A stretch of DNA of 64,000 nucleotides, from assembly GCA_000237975.1 (NCBI GenBank), contig CP003179.1:2758270-2822269 (forward strand), read 5' to 3'. Position numbers and translations under genes: made by a program. Positions 25,224-34,651 of the stretch are shown here, piece after piece. Position 1 is the first letter of the stretch; the number at the start of each line of letters is the position of its first letter. The notes beneath the pieces were generated by a model that saw only the letters and a list, made by a program, of their open reading frames with translations, searched no databases and was not told the origin of the DNA. The DNA comes from Sulfobacillus acidophilus DSM 10332 (GTDB lineage: Bacteria > Bacillota > Sulfobacillia > Sulfobacillales > Sulfobacillaceae).

Positions 25224-26351
25224 GCACCCGTATCCTCCGGCGATAACGAGCCGCGTGCTTCCGCTTGCAAATACGCTTCGATAAACCCGTCAATTTCTCC
25301 GTCCATGACGGCATCCACATTGCCCATTTCAAACCGCGTCCGATGATCGCGAACCACCGTATACGGTTGAAACACGTAGGAACGAATTTGCGAACCCCAA
25401 CCGATTTCTGCTTGGGCACCCCGCATTTCCGCCATTTTCTGCTCCCACTCACGTTCCTTCAGTTCAGCCAATTTTCCCCGTAAAAGCCGCATAGCCGTTT
25501 CACGGTTGGCGTGTTGAGAACGTTCGGATTGGCAGGTGACGACAATTCCGGTCGGTAGATGCGTAATCCGCACCGCCGACTCGGTTTTGTTGATATGCTG
25601 GCCTCCGGCCCCCGATGCTCGAAAGGTGTCGATTCGAAGTTCTTCGGGCCGGATTTCCACGGCCTCGTCGGACTCAATATCCGGCACGACTTCAACCGAG
25701 GCAAACGACGTATGACGGCGTCCGGACGCGTCAAAGGGGGAAATCCGCACTAACCGATGGACTCCCCGTTCCGGTCGTAAAAACCCGAACGCGTTTTCCC
25801 CGTGGACCTCTACCGTCACACTTTTCAACCCGGCTTCTTCACCGGGCAGTTGGTCTATGATTTGCGTCCGAAATCCCCGGCGCTCGGCCCAACGCAAGTA
25901 CATGCGGAGTAACATTTGCACCCAGTCTTGCGCCTCGGTACCACCGGCGCCCGAGTGCAAGGTTAAAATGGCGTCTTCGTGATCATAGGGACCCCGCAAT
26001 ATGAGTTCTAATTCCAGATGACGTAGGGCGGCCGCCAGCTGTTCCGCTTCTTTCAATTGCTGCCGTAAGAGGTCCTGATCCCCTTCGGCATTGGCGAGTT
26101 CGACGAATTCTTGCCATTCTTGAAACCGGCGCACCAACGTTTCATATTCGGTTAAGGGGCCGGTCACAATGTGGAGTTGTCGAGTAATCCGTTCAGCCCG
26201 TTTCGGATCGTTCCAAAAATCAGGCTCGGCCATCACCGACTCCAAGTGATGTTTTTCGGTTAAGCGGCCCTCGGGGTCAAAGAGACCCCCTTATGCGATC
26301 GATAAATCCTTCAAACACATCCCGATATTGCGCCAAATCGTCCTGAATCAT
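25220..26351 (-). CDS. prfB: Peptide chain release factor 2, expressed by programmed +1 frameshift
   Basis: RF2 ends translation at UGA and UAA. The frame opens at ATG 26351 ([24 protein letters not shown]) and meets TGA at codon 25 (26279-26277). The shift signal is complete: AGGGGG, three bases, CTT, TGA, C. Slipping +1 on CTT gives [25 protein letters not shown] and continues to 25220, for 376 residues in all. The RF2 motif SPF ([13 protein letters not shown]) and catalytic GGQ ([12 protein letters not shown]) are present. The start overlaps the secA stop (ATGA). The shift makes synthesis depend inversely on RF2 level. Confidence 0.96.
26276..26292 (-). promoter_or_regulatory. RF2 programmed frameshift site
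   Basis: On the minus strand AAGGGGG TCT CTT TGA C: an internal Shine-Dalgarno element three bases before the slippery CTT, then the in-frame UGA stop in a weak context (UGAC). It matches the classical prfB autoregulatory signal. Confidence 0.95.
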
Positions 26352-28888
26352 GCGTCTCCCCCTTCCGCTTCCGCTCCGTGACAACGCTTATATTTCTTTC
26401 CGCTGCCACACCAACACGGATCGTTTCGGCCAATGGTCCCGGGCTCTTTAGGCGCCTTGCCGCCGGCAATGACCTGAAAAGGTCCCCGGGATCCGGGATC
26501 GGGAGCGGCGATCGCCTCCGGCACCGGTAAATTTATAGCCGGCGCCATTTGCACATGGAACAACATGCGAATAACCTCTTCGCGAATCGCCCCGACCATG
26601 TTTTGGAACATGTCATAGGCCTCGGTCTTATATTCCACCAGCGGGTCCCGTTGTCCGTAAGCCCGGAGGCCGACACCTTCCCGCAGCGCCTCCATGGCAT
26701 CCAAATGCTCAACCCACTTGGCGTCGACCACTCGCAGCATGATCACGCGCTCCAGTTCCCGCATATTGTCTGGGCCAATTTCTTCTTCCTTTTTGGCATA
26801 GAGCTCTTCGCCATACCGGAGGAGCGTCTCGACCAATTCGTCTCGACTCATCCCCTGAATTTCGTCCAGCGGCACGGTATCTAACGGCAGGAACACCTCC
26901 GCTAAACTCTTGACCAAGGCCTCAAGGTCCCACTCCTCGCGGTGAAGGTTTGGCGGACAATGGGCGTCCACGGCATCTTCGATGACACCTTTTAACATGT
27001 GCAGCACATCATCCCGCAGACTGGGTTGGGTTAGAATGTCACGCCGCTGTTTATAGACAACTTCCCGTTGTAGGTTCATCACATCGTCATATTGCAACAC
27101 ATGCTTACGGGCATCGAAGTTGCGGGCTTCCACCTTTTTCTGGGCCGATTCTATCGCGCGGGTCAAAGCCGGACTTTCTATCGGGTCATCTTCATCGACC
27201 CCTAGCCGGTCCATCAACACGGATAGCGTCGGAGCGGCAAACAACCGTAAAAAGTCGTCTTCCAACGATAAATAGAAGCGCGAGGAGCCGGGATCACCTT
27301 GACGCCCTGCCCGTCCTCGTAACTGGTTGTCGATACGGCGGGATTCATGCCGTTCCGTGCCAATAATGTGAAGCCCCCCCATTTCGGCCACTCCCGGTCC
27401 CAATACAATGTCGGTCCCGCGGCCTGCCATGTTGGTGGCGATCGTCACGGCGCCGGGTTGGCCGGCTTGCGCGATAATTTCGGCCTCCTGCTCGTGGTAC
27501 TTGGCATTCAACACGTTGTGCGGTATGCCCCGCTCTTTCAACATCTGACTTAAATGCTCGGATTTCTCAATCGACACCGTCCCTACGAGTACCGGTCGGC
27601 GTTGACGATAGAGTTCCTCGATTTCCCGTACGACCGCCCGGAATTTAGCCGCCTCCGTCTTATACACCACATCGGGATAGTCTTTCCGAATCATGGGCTT
27701 ATTGGTCGGGACGACAATGACGTCGAGTCCATAAATCTTCCGAAATTCCTCTTCTTCGGTTATCGCCGTTCCGGTCATACCGGCCAGTTTTTGATACATG
27801 CGGAAGTAGTTTTGGAATGTAATCGTCGCCAACGTTTGGGTTTCTTCTTGGATCTTGACGCCTTCCTTAGCTTCAATTGCTTGGTGGAGGCCGTCGGAAT
27901 ATCGCCGACCAAACATCAGACGGCCGGTGAATTCGTCTACGATAATGACTTCGCCGTCTTTGACCACATAATCCCGATCACGCTTCATGAGCGCTTGCGC
28001 TCGGAGGGCCTGGTTTAAGTAGTGGGCATAATCGAGATGGGCGTCGTCGTATAGGTTAGACACCCCCAACATCCGCTCGACTTTGGCCACCCCGGCCTCG
28101 GTCGGTGCCACCGCCTTCATTTTCTCGTCAACCGTATAATCCCGGCCTTCCTTCAGGTTCCGGACGATGCGGGCAAACGTATAATAAAGTTCCGTCGAGC
28201 GCTCCCCTTGGCCGGAAATAATCAAAGGAGTCCGCGCCTCGTCAATCAAAATACTGTCGACCTCGTCCACGATGGCGTAATGGAGGCCGCGCTGCACCAT
28301 GTCGTCGAGCGTCAGTACCATATTGTCACGGAGATAATCAAATCCAAATTCATTATTGGTTCCATAGGTTATATCCGCGGCGTAGGCGGCTTTCCGTTCC
28401 GGAGCCTCCATGTCGTGTTGAATCAGCCCCACCTTGAGGCCCAAAAATTCATAGAGTTGGCCCATCCATTTCGCATCACGGCGTGCCAGGTAGTCGTTTA
28501 CCGTCACCACATGGACTCCCTGGCCCGGCAGGGCATTTAAATAGGCGGCTAACGTCGCCACCAGCGTCTTTCCTTCACCGGTTTTCATTTCGGCAATCCG
28601 CCCGTCGTTGAGCACCATCCCACCGATGAGCTGGACGTCGAAATGGCGCATCCCCAACACTCGCTTGGAGGCTTCTCGTACGACCGCAAACGCCTCCGGC
28701 AAGATCTGGTCCAATGTTTCTCCCTGGCTCAGCCGATCACGGAATTCGTCCGTTTTCGCCTTGAGGGCGTGGTCGGTCAGTTTCTCCACTGCCGGTTCCA
28801 GCTGATTGATCTTTGCAACAACGGCCCGATAACGGCGCACTTCCCGCTCACTAAACCGATTCACCCAATTGGACAACATCTTCAACAT
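26348..28888 (-). CDS. secA: Preprotein translocase ATPase SecA
   Basis: This 846-residue motor drives protein export through SecYEG. Walker A TGEGKT is at 103-108, followed by the DEAD-type [16 protein letters not shown], the motif [12 protein letters not shown] and the preprotein-binding and scaffold domains. The C-terminal zinc finger [14 protein letters not shown], for SecB or ribosome contact, is intact. The start is taken at ATG 28888 ([12 protein letters not shown]), with GGAGG upstream; ATG 28906 would place that site inside the gene. Order hpf...secA-prfB matches Bacillus. Confidence 0.96.
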   Translation of the reverse strand: MLKMLSNWVNRFSEREVRRYRAVVAKINQLEPAVEKLTDHALKAKTDEFRDRLSQGETLDQILPEAFAVVREASKRVLGMRHFDVQLIGGMVLNDGRIAEMKTGEGKTLVATLAAYLNALPGQGVHVVTVNDYLARRDAKWMGQLYEFLGLKVGLIQHDMEAPERKAAYAADITYGTNNEFGFDYLRDNMVLTLDDMVQRGLHYAIVDEVDSILIDEARTPLIISGQGERSTELYYTFARIVRNLKEGRDYTVDEKMKAVAPTEAGVAKVERMLGVSNLYDDAHLDYAHYLNQALRAQALMKRDRDYVVKDGEVIIVDEFTGRLMFGRRYSDGLHQAIEAKEGVKIQEETQTLATITFQNYFRMYQKLAGMTGTAITEEEEFRKIYGLDVIVVPTNKPMIRKDYPDVVYKTEAAKFRAVVREIEELYRQRRPVLVGTVSIEKSEHLSQMLKERGIPHNVLNAKYHEQEAEIIAQAGQPGAVTIATNMAGRGTDIVLGPGVAEMGGLHIIGTERHESRRIDNQLRGRAGRQGDPGSSRFYLSLEDDFLRLFAAPTLSVLMDRLGVDEDDPIESPALTRAIESAQKKVEARNFDARKHVLQYDDVMNLQREVVYKQRRDILTQPSLRDDVLHMLKGVIEDAVDAHCPPNLHREEWDLEALVKSLAEVFLPLDTVPLDEIQGMSRDELVETLLRYGEELYAKKEEEIGPDNMRELERVIMLRVVDAKWVEHLDAMEALREGVGLRAYGQRDPLVEYKTEAYDMFQNMVGAIREEVIRMLFHVQMAPAINLPVPEAIAAPDPGSRGPFQVIAGGKAPKEPGTIGRNDPCWCGSGKKYKRCHGAEAEGGDA

Positions 28889-28988
28889 GACGGCATGGTC
28901 CTCCATTCAAACAACCAAAAGGAACCTGACCCAGGTTCCCGCACGTGTAACACCTATCGATTTAGTGTAGCATGGGCCTGTCGACGCA

Positions 28989-30347
28989 TCAAGTTGAGGA
29001 ATCCGGCGGATTTTCCGCCTGAAACGCACGAATCTCGTCCTCACGCAGTTGTTGAATCTCTTCTCCCGACATGGCAGGCGTTCGGTCCCATCCGTGCCCG
29101 GAACCTTCATCCAACGCGAGATTGACGGTTTCACAAAGCTCGATAAACTTCTGGACTACAATCGGATCAAACTGGGTTCCCGCTTCCGCACCAATTTCCT
29201 GCACCGCTTCCTCGTGATTCATGGCACGCCGGTAGGGGCGGTCGGACGTCATCGCGTCATAGGCATCCACAATTGAAACGATCCGCGTTTCCAAAGGGAT
29301 TTCTTCCGCCCGAAGGTTATCGGGATATCCGGTGCCGTCCCACCTTTCGTGATGGTGCAACACCCAGTCACGGGCACAGCCCACCAATTGAACGTGGCTG
29401 AGCATTGCACTACCCAAAAGGGGATGCCGTTGAATGATTTCCCGCTCCCAGGGATCGAGGGCCCCCCGTTTATTTAAGATGTTGTCCGGAGTGGCCATTT
29501 TCCCGATATCGTGGAGCATCCCGGCATACCGGATTTGTTCCACCACGTCTTCAGGCAACTTCATAAATCGGGCCAGCACCGCTGCATAGTGCCCCACCCG
29601 CATCGAGTGGCCAAAAGTGTAGGGATCCTTGGCATCGAGGCCAATCAACAAAGCCCGAATACTTTGGTTGTACATATCACGGACCCGCTTGATAAAGACC
29701 ATCCACCAGCGGGTAGCCGCCAACGGCAATAAGAAAATTAACTCCGGCCATGGACCGGAAAGGTGGTAAACTTCAGCCATCAGGTATCCGATCGGTAGCA
29801 TGAGCCAAAAACTGGGGAGCATCCATTTGAAGTAAACTCGAATAACTTCCCAAAGACTGCGTTCCTCTTTTATCGCAATAGCAATTGCCAATAACAGGAG
29901 GTTCTCAAGGAAAGCGGCGATCGAGGAAATCAACAGCGGAACGCTAGCATGAGCCAAATTTAAATGGTTTACATCGCCGCCAAAATAGCTAAACAATTTG
30001 GCAGACGACCATCCAACAATTGCAAATTGCGCTCGATTAAAGGCCACAGAAAACCAACGGACTTTACCATGTAGTTCTTTCTATGTCCATGAAAAACCTC
30101 CTGAAATCCAACATCCCGCTGCAGGGCCGAGCGCAATGCTCGTGGCTACCATAACTGGAAGCGTTACCGATACCAATCCTTTTCCACGTATCATCTCAAT
30201 AGCAACAACCGAACTCAAAAGCACGGCAATTGCAAAAACGCCATCGGCTGTTGTTATATGATACCAAAACCGAAACGTAGCAATATAAATTATTGCTCCA
30301 ATCAAAATGACCGACCCAACGTACGCTTTAAAGTTAAAAGAATACAT
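28989..30347 (-). pseudogene. Membrane HD-GYP phosphodiesterase gene interrupted by an in-frame amber codon
   Basis: Two frames in the same phase are separated only by TAG at 30083-30081 (codon 89). The first part (30347-30084) starts MYSFNFKAYVGSVILIG and forms the first membrane segments, ending GGFSWT. After TAG the frame continues KELHGKVRWFSVAFNRAQFAIVGW, more membrane segments and a complete HD-GYP domain (HDIGK, HHERWDGTGYP), which hydrolyses cyclic-di-GMP. The join reads as one continuous sensor domain (W-x-ELxGKVxW...FNRAQ). A GTG at 30047 could restart translation and give a 352-residue product lacking the first segments. It is therefore a nonsense mutant, a split gene or a read-through case. 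AAGGGCGG precedes the ATG at 30347. Confidence 0.8.
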
Positions 30348-30371
30348 GGCGTTAACCGCCCTTCAGCTCTA

Positions 30372-30399
30372 ACTATAACAACTGATCATGATGTGAAAA
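30372..30399 (-). promoter_or_regulatory. Weak candidate promoter for the HD-GYP gene
   Basis: On the minus strand TTTTCA (30399-30394), 16 bp, TATAGT (30377-30372), about 25 bases before ATG 30347. The rest of the gap 30400-30605 holds nothing recognisable. Confidence 0.3.
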
Positions 30400-30605
30400 T
30401 TATTCGGCCAAAGCGGTGTTTTTAAAGGTCCATGTGAACTCCAAAACCCCCGGATACTAAAACGTTCATTAATCCGGAAACGAGGTTGCGAACAATCCCC
30501 TTCATCATTTGGCCAGCTACTCCTATCGTAACGGCCACGACAGGGCACCCGCTATGTTACCCTGCCTCTGAAGTTCGCTCGTTCACGCACCGTTGGTCGA
30601 AACCT

Positions 30606-31223
30606 TTAAACTTTTTGTCCGCTGTAGAGGATAAAGCGGCGATTGATTGCGTCAAGTACAGCCCGGATGACCGCATCCTCCAGGGTGTCATAGACTACGG
30701 CGTTGCCTGCCATCACCTCCCCATCGGCATCCCCGACCACAATCAGCGCTATGGTCCGACCGGCAGCAGGTAGTTCCTTGGCTTCCACGACATGTAATCC
30801 CGCGGCGGGGCCCAACGCCTGATTGACCGCGTTCAAGGTGGCGCCTGCCATCGCCAAAACCACAGTAGCTGAAACAGCCTCTCCATGATATTGCCGTTCC
30901 CCGTAATACAGCCGACTTTCCGCTCGATAACCGCTTTGATGAAAGCCGACCGCATAGCCTCCGATTTTCAACCTCCCCATCGACGGCCGGGACAACTCGG
31001 GACTTTGGGTTTTAACCATCACGATTTGCTCCGGGTTCAGCTCGGTCCACCCATAACTGCGAAGCAATGCGACGATTTCCCGCAGGACTTGGCGTGGGGC
31101 ACTTTCGCTGTGACTTACCACGCGCACTTCGACGTCGCCGTTGTCTTGCGAGATAATCTCGGCGTGGTCAATGTGCGGAACCCGCCGTAACACCGCTTCA
31201 AATTCCCGGTACCGGTCCTCCAT
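30606..31223 (-). CDS. Conserved protein of unknown function beside hpf
   Basis: This encodes 205 residues from ATG 31223, which has AGGAGGCGG just upstream. The N-terminal half (about 1-75) is an alpha/beta segment with HAEIISQDNGDVEVRVVSHSESAPRQVLREIVALLRSYG. The C-terminal half, after a Pro/Arg-rich linker, reads VSATVVLAMAGATLNAVNQALGP...ALIVVGDADGEVMAGNAVVYDTLEDAVIRAVLDAINRRF. It has no membrane segment and no catalytic motif I can name. The two-part organisation resembles unnamed proteins I recall from Clostridia, without function. It follows the hpf terminator, so it is a separate unit. Confidence 0.7.
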   Translation of the reverse strand: MEDRYREFEAVLRRVPHIDHAEIISQDNGDVEVRVVSHSESAPRQVLREIVALLRSYGWTELNPEQIVMVKTQSPELSRPSMGRLKIGGYAVGFHQSGYRAESRLYYGERQYHGEAVSATVVLAMAGATLNAVNQALGPAAGLHVVEAKELPAAGRTIALIVVGDADGEVMAGNAVVYDTLEDAVIRAVLDAINRRFILYSGQKV

Positions 31224-31291
31224 AGCCGCCTCCTCTACGGAACACGTCGATCTATTTCGACTTCCATATGCCAATTCCTGCTTGAAGCCCG

Positions 31292-31325
31292 AAAAAAGGA
31301 GGCCTTTTTAGAAAAAAGGCCTCCG
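31292..31325 (-). terminator. Terminator after hpf
   Basis: On the minus strand GGAGGCCTTTTT and AAAAAGGCCTCC form a 12-bp stem followed by TTTTTTC. Confidence 0.85.
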
Positions 31326-31345
31326 GTGCTTTGTCGATTTACGCC

Positions 31346-31861
31346 TTAACGCGGCTCTAAGAGTCCGTAGTTCCCGTCCTGCCGTCGGTAAAGCACATTA
31401 ATGGTGTCCGTTTCGGCATTGGTGAACGCAAAGAAATCATGTCCGAGGAGTTCCATCTGCATCATCGCTTCGTCCACCGTCATCGGCTTACGCGGAAACG
31501 TTTTGCGCCGGACTAACGCCGAATCCCCTTCCTCTCCGGAATCCTCCAACACCCCTTTAGTGTCATTCAGATGACGGGGCTTTAATCGCGTCTTGTATTT
31601 ATCGAGTTGCCGCTCTAATTTGTCTACCACCCGGTCCACGGCCACATACATATCGGGATGGGCCTCCTCACCCCGCAAAAGATACCCTCCCACGGGAACC
31701 GTCACCTCAACAATGTGCCGGTCTTTTTCCACACTCAATCGGGCCTGTGCCGTAACCTCTTGATGGTCGAAATATTTTGACATCTTTGAGAGTTTTCGTG
31801 TTACGTGGTCTTTCAACGCGTCCGTGACTTCAACGTTTTTACCGCGCACGATGACGTCCAT
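31346..31861 (-). CDS. hpf: Long-form ribosome hibernation promoting factor
   Basis: This 171-residue protein has the N-terminal S30AE fold (MDVIVRGKNVEVTDALKDHVTRKLSKMSKYF, about 1-100). A linker leads to the C-terminal dimerisation domain (KTFPRKPMTVDEAMMQMELLGHDFFAFTNAETDTINVLYRRQDGNYGLLEPR). Long HPF alone makes 100S ribosome dimers in resting cells. ATG 31861 follows AGGGGTG; the upstream extension to 31927 is not conserved. It has its own promoter and terminator. Confidence 0.95.
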   Translation of the reverse strand: MDVIVRGKNVEVTDALKDHVTRKLSKMSKYFDHQEVTAQARLSVEKDRHIVEVTVPVGGYLLRGEEAHPDMYVAVDRVVDKLERQLDKYKTRLKPRHLNDTKGVLEDSGEEGDSALVRRKTFPRKPMTVDEAMMQMELLGHDFFAFTNAETDTINVLYRRQDGNYGLLEPR

Positions 31862-31925
31862 CTTTTGACACCCCTCGTACGTTGCCAGTTTACCGTGCCG
31901 GCAATCAAGCCGGTTTGGTAGCCAC

Positions 31926-31931
31926 ATTATA
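31926..31931 (-). promoter_or_regulatory. Extended -10 element of hpf
   Basis: TATAAT preceded by TGG on the minus strand, about 65 bases before the hpf start. No clear -35. Confidence 0.45.
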
Positions 31932-31960
31932 CCACAGCCGGACAGCCCCGATATAACGAG

Positions 31961-31981
31961 AAGGCCGGGAGTCCCGGCCTT
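31961..31981 (-). terminator. Hairpin after the cold-shock gene
   Basis: AAGGCCGGG-ACT-CCCGGCCTT is a perfect 9-bp stem. The following bases (CTCGTTATAT) are not a good T-run, so termination may be weak or factor-assisted. Confidence 0.5.
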
Positions 31982-32005
31982 CAGCCACCGTCGAACTAGA
32001 AACTT

Positions 32006-32209
32006 TTAGAGGCGGACAACATTGGCGGCTTGTGGACCGCGGTCACCCTCTACAACCTCAAATTCGACACGCTCGCCTTCGTTGAGCGTTCGGAAACCTT
32101 CGCCATTAATGGCACTGTAGTGTACAAAAACGTCGCCGCCGTCTTCCCGCTCAAGAAACCCGTAGCCTTTTTCCGCGCTAAACCATTTGACGCGTCCGGT
32201 CATATTCAA
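32006..32209 (-). CDS. Cold-shock family RNA chaperone
   Basis: This 67-residue single cold-shock domain has RNP1 KGYGFLE (about 14-20) and RNP2 VFVHYSAI (27-34). It binds single-stranded RNA or DNA and melts secondary structure. The TTG at 32209 has AAAGGGG at ideal spacing and gives [13 protein letters not shown] 32203 is also possible. The leader is short (about 43 nt), unlike the long regulatory leaders of E. coli cspA, so thermal control at the RNA level is not obvious here. Confidence 0.93.
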   Translation of the reverse strand: MNMTGRVKWFSAEKGYGFLEREDGGDVFVHYSAINGEGFRTLNEGERVEFEVVEGDRGPQAANVVRL

Positions 32210-32258
32210 AACTTATCCCCTTTCTTAAAGACGCCCCGCAAGCAGAGCGACCGCGCTC

Positions 32259-32287
32259 AATATAGCATTCGCTGCCATAAAAGTCAA
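32259..32287 (-). promoter_or_regulatory. Promoter of the cold-shock gene
   Basis: On the minus strand TTGACT (32287-32282), exactly 17 bp, TATATT (32264-32259), with TGC before the -10. A near-consensus, strong promoter. Confidence 0.75.
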
Positions 32288-32417
32288 ACGATATCGGGTG
32301 ACTGGGATCGACGGCCAGGTCTGCCAGCGTTTGACAGACGTTCTCACCTGGGGATAGTGGGGATAAGTCTGTTGATAACAATAAAATGAAGCATTTGCGA
32401 TGGGGATAAATGTCAAA

Positions 32418-34031
32418 TTATCGAGAATCGGAGGAGACCCTGTCGCGCCGTTGTTGCTTCATGAGATACATCCGCTGGTCGGCCGTTCGTAAAAGCTCTT
32501 CCGCCGTCGTTCCGTCGTCGGGCCAGGTGGCGATACCGACGCTGGCCTGAATCGGCAGTGTTACCGGTGAAAAATCGTGCTCCCGAATCCGCGTCCGAAT
32601 CCGCTCCAGAACCCGTGTAGCGGCCGGGCCATCGGCGCGCCGTAAAAGGAGAATAAATTCGTCCCCGCCATAACGGGCCAACACGTCATCCGGTCGGATT
32701 TCTAATCGGATGAGGCGGACAAATTGTTCCAACACGCGGTCTCCCATGAGGTGGCCATATTGGTCATTAATCTCTTTAAACCGGTCCATGTCCAAGAAGG
32801 CCAGCGTAAAGGGTGCTTCTTCGCGCATGACCAGCTCCTCCAGCACATGGCGCAAGTGACGAAAGTTGTAGAGTTCGCTAATCACCGGGTCGGCGTGCGC
32901 TAACCGAAGAGAATCCTGATGAAAGACCCATTTCCGAACCGCCAACGCTAAACTGCTGCCCAAAGCCTGCGCCAATTCCCGTTGATGGGCCGAATAGGCT
33001 TGGGCGGCGGTACTGCCCACGATGAGTAACCCCCATACGTCCCGTCCGGTTGCCAACGGTATGAGAAATCCGGAACGGAGCGCCCTATCAGGAGATTGAG
33101 GCTGTTGAATCCATTCGAGCCGGCGTGTAGCCAAGGCCCAGCTCCCGAAGGGATAAGGGGGGCTCAAGTACAATGGATATGGTAGCTCGTCGCCGGTCGG
33201 ATGAATCACGTTAATACGCCGAAACCCGTTTTGTGAGCGGTCGATTAAATACAGCCCAAAAATGTGATGCGGAATCGCTTCCGAAAAAATATCCAGGGCC
33301 GCATTCCAAATATCCGTATCCGTGGTCGCTTCCGCCAACTTAACCGCCCCCTCCGCCAGCCAGCGGTTTTCTCGTCGGTCACGGCGAGTGAAAAAATAAA
33401 ACCGCATTAAGAATGCGGACGTCAGATACGGTAAGATCGCCAAGAGTTCCAATCCCGGGCGGTGGGGATAGGCGTGAACCAACAGCACAAAAATACTGAC
33501 CAACGGCAGACTGATAAACCAACTGATAGCATCCCACAAAAGACCCTGCATGATCGCCGCTCGCCGCATTTGGCCGTCACGGATCCAATAATACACATCA
33601 ATCAAGAGATGGTTCACCATAAGAAAGACCACGGCAAAGAGCAATAACCGCCCCAGGGCGAAGGGACCTGAGGGCCCGACGAGTGAGGCCGCCCATAAGG
33701 ATAGGATGTCGACGGCCAAATTGCCCCATGATTTGATGCCGCGGTAGTGCCCCACCCAACTGACGAGAGTTCCCACTAACAGTACCGCCACCGCAGCCGG
33801 AAGCCCCCCGAGGAAATAGGCCGAAATATATCCCGCCGTCGAAAGGGTGACGGCACCCCGCTCCATGGGTAACGGGCCGAGGCCGTCCAACGCCACCATA
33901 CCGGCGGTTAACCCGAAGCTTAACCCCGATAGAGGGCGCCCGGAGGCCACGGGCATCGTGAACCACATGACGCCGGTCAAAAAAACTAACAGCCCGAAAT
34001 AGAAGTTTGCTATGCGCGTCCTAGCATTCAT
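32418..34031 (-). CDS. Membrane diguanylate cyclase with GAF-like sensor
   Basis: This 537-residue protein has about six N-terminal membrane segments (up to about 200), a GAF-like region (about 230-370) and a C-terminal GGDEF domain. The active-site loop RYGGDEF is intact, and RPDD five residues before it is the product-inhibition site (RxxD), so it should make cyclic-di-GMP with feedback control. ATG 34031 follows GGGGATG. The N-terminal sensor resembles that of the interrupted HD-GYP gene nearby, suggesting opposing enzymes under related sensing. Confidence 0.92.
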   Translation of the reverse strand: MNARTRIANFYFGLLVFLTGVMWFTMPVASGRPLSGLSFGLTAGMVALDGLGPLPMERGAVTLSTAGYISAYFLGGLPAAVAVLLVGTLVSWVGHYRGIKSWGNLAVDILSLWAASLVGPSGPFALGRLLLFAVVFLMVNHLLIDVYYWIRDGQMRRAAIMQGLLWDAISWFISLPLVSIFVLLVHAYPHRPGLELLAILPYLTSAFLMRFYFFTRRDRRENRWLAEGAVKLAEATTDTDIWNAALDIFSEAIPHHIFGLYLIDRSQNGFRRINVIHPTGDELPYPLYLSPPYPFGSWALATRRLEWIQQPQSPDRALRSGFLIPLATGRDVWGLLIVGSTAAQAYSAHQRELAQALGSSLALAVRKWVFHQDSLRLAHADPVISELYNFRHLRHVLEELVMREEAPFTLAFLDMDRFKEINDQYGHLMGDRVLEQFVRLIRLEIRPDDVLARYGGDEFILLLRRADGPAATRVLERIRTRIREHDFSPVTLPIQASVGIATWPDDGTTAEELLRTADQRMYLMKQQRRDRVSSDSR

Positions 34032-34131
34032 AAAACGGGTTCATCCCCGGTGGGTCGTTATATCAAGTAAAATTTTGTCAAAACGTTATAGTCATTCGCG
34101 AAATGTTACGAGTTTCCTGCCGGACGGCATG

Positions 34132-34593
34132 TTAATCGGAAATTTTGTTCATCGGGGGATGGAAAAATAACATGCGTTGAACCGTCGCCAAAAGTCCCGA
34201 TACATTGTCGGAATCGGTGAGTTCGACCCAGAGAATAATGGGATAGCGGCAGCGAGACAATATGGCGTCCTTGCCTAAGGCGGCGGACACCACATGAATC
34301 GCCGGGTACTGGCGCGCCAAGCGGTCCAGAATAGCCGGCGTCTGATCGTGAGACTCATGCTCGACCAAGATAAATTCCAAACGCGGCGCGGTCTGAGCGG
34401 TATCTTGCCATAACCCTTGCAATTGCCGAATCGCCCGCTCAATCTGCGCTTCTTGATTTGTCAGGGATAAGACCACGCTGACATGGGGAATGTGAACATC
34501 CGGAGTCGCCAATAACTTGCCGTAAATCCACTCCAAAAGGACCACTAACCCATATAGCGCCAAGGCTAACCCTAATGCTCCCCACCATGTCAC
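34132..34593 (-). CDS. Small membrane-anchored glycosyltransferase-like protein
   Basis: This encodes 153 residues from GTG 34593, preceded by GGGAGG. One N-terminal membrane segment (about 4-25) is followed by HVSVVLSLTNQEAQIERAIRQLQG...LEFILVEHESHDQTPAILDRLARQYPAIHVV. That has the shape of the first half of a family 2 glycosyltransferase (VSVVIP...VVDDGSTDGT). The nucleotide-binding DDGS is replaced by EHES, and no DXD or acceptor half follows. It is probably a degenerate or specialised stub. Its ribosome site lies in a hairpin (34597-34637). Confidence 0.6.
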   Translation of the reverse strand: MTWWGALGLALALYGLVVLLEWIYGKLLATPDVHIPHVSVVLSLTNQEAQIERAIRQLQGLWQDTAQTAPRLEFILVEHESHDQTPAILDRLARQYPAIHVVSAALGKDAILSRCRYPIILWVELTDSDNVSGLLATVQRMLFFHPPMNKISD

Positions 34594-34596
34594 AAT

Positions 34597-34637
34597 GCTC
34601 CGCCTCCCTGTCCGATATATACGGAGGAAGGCGGAGC
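34597..34637 (-). promoter_or_regulatory. Hairpin between metK and the small glycosyltransferase-like gene
   Basis: GCTCCGCC (34637-34630 on the minus strand) pairs with GGCGGAGC (34604-34597). The second arm and the adjacent GGGAGG form the ribosome site of the downstream gene, so the stem could hide it. It has no T-run, so it is a poor terminator. Confidence 0.45.
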
Positions 34638-34651
34638 CTCATAACCGGAAA

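Noticed and set aside
30486-30773. 95-codon plus-strand frame
   Set aside because: Half of it is antisense to the conserved unknown gene and there is no ribosome site.
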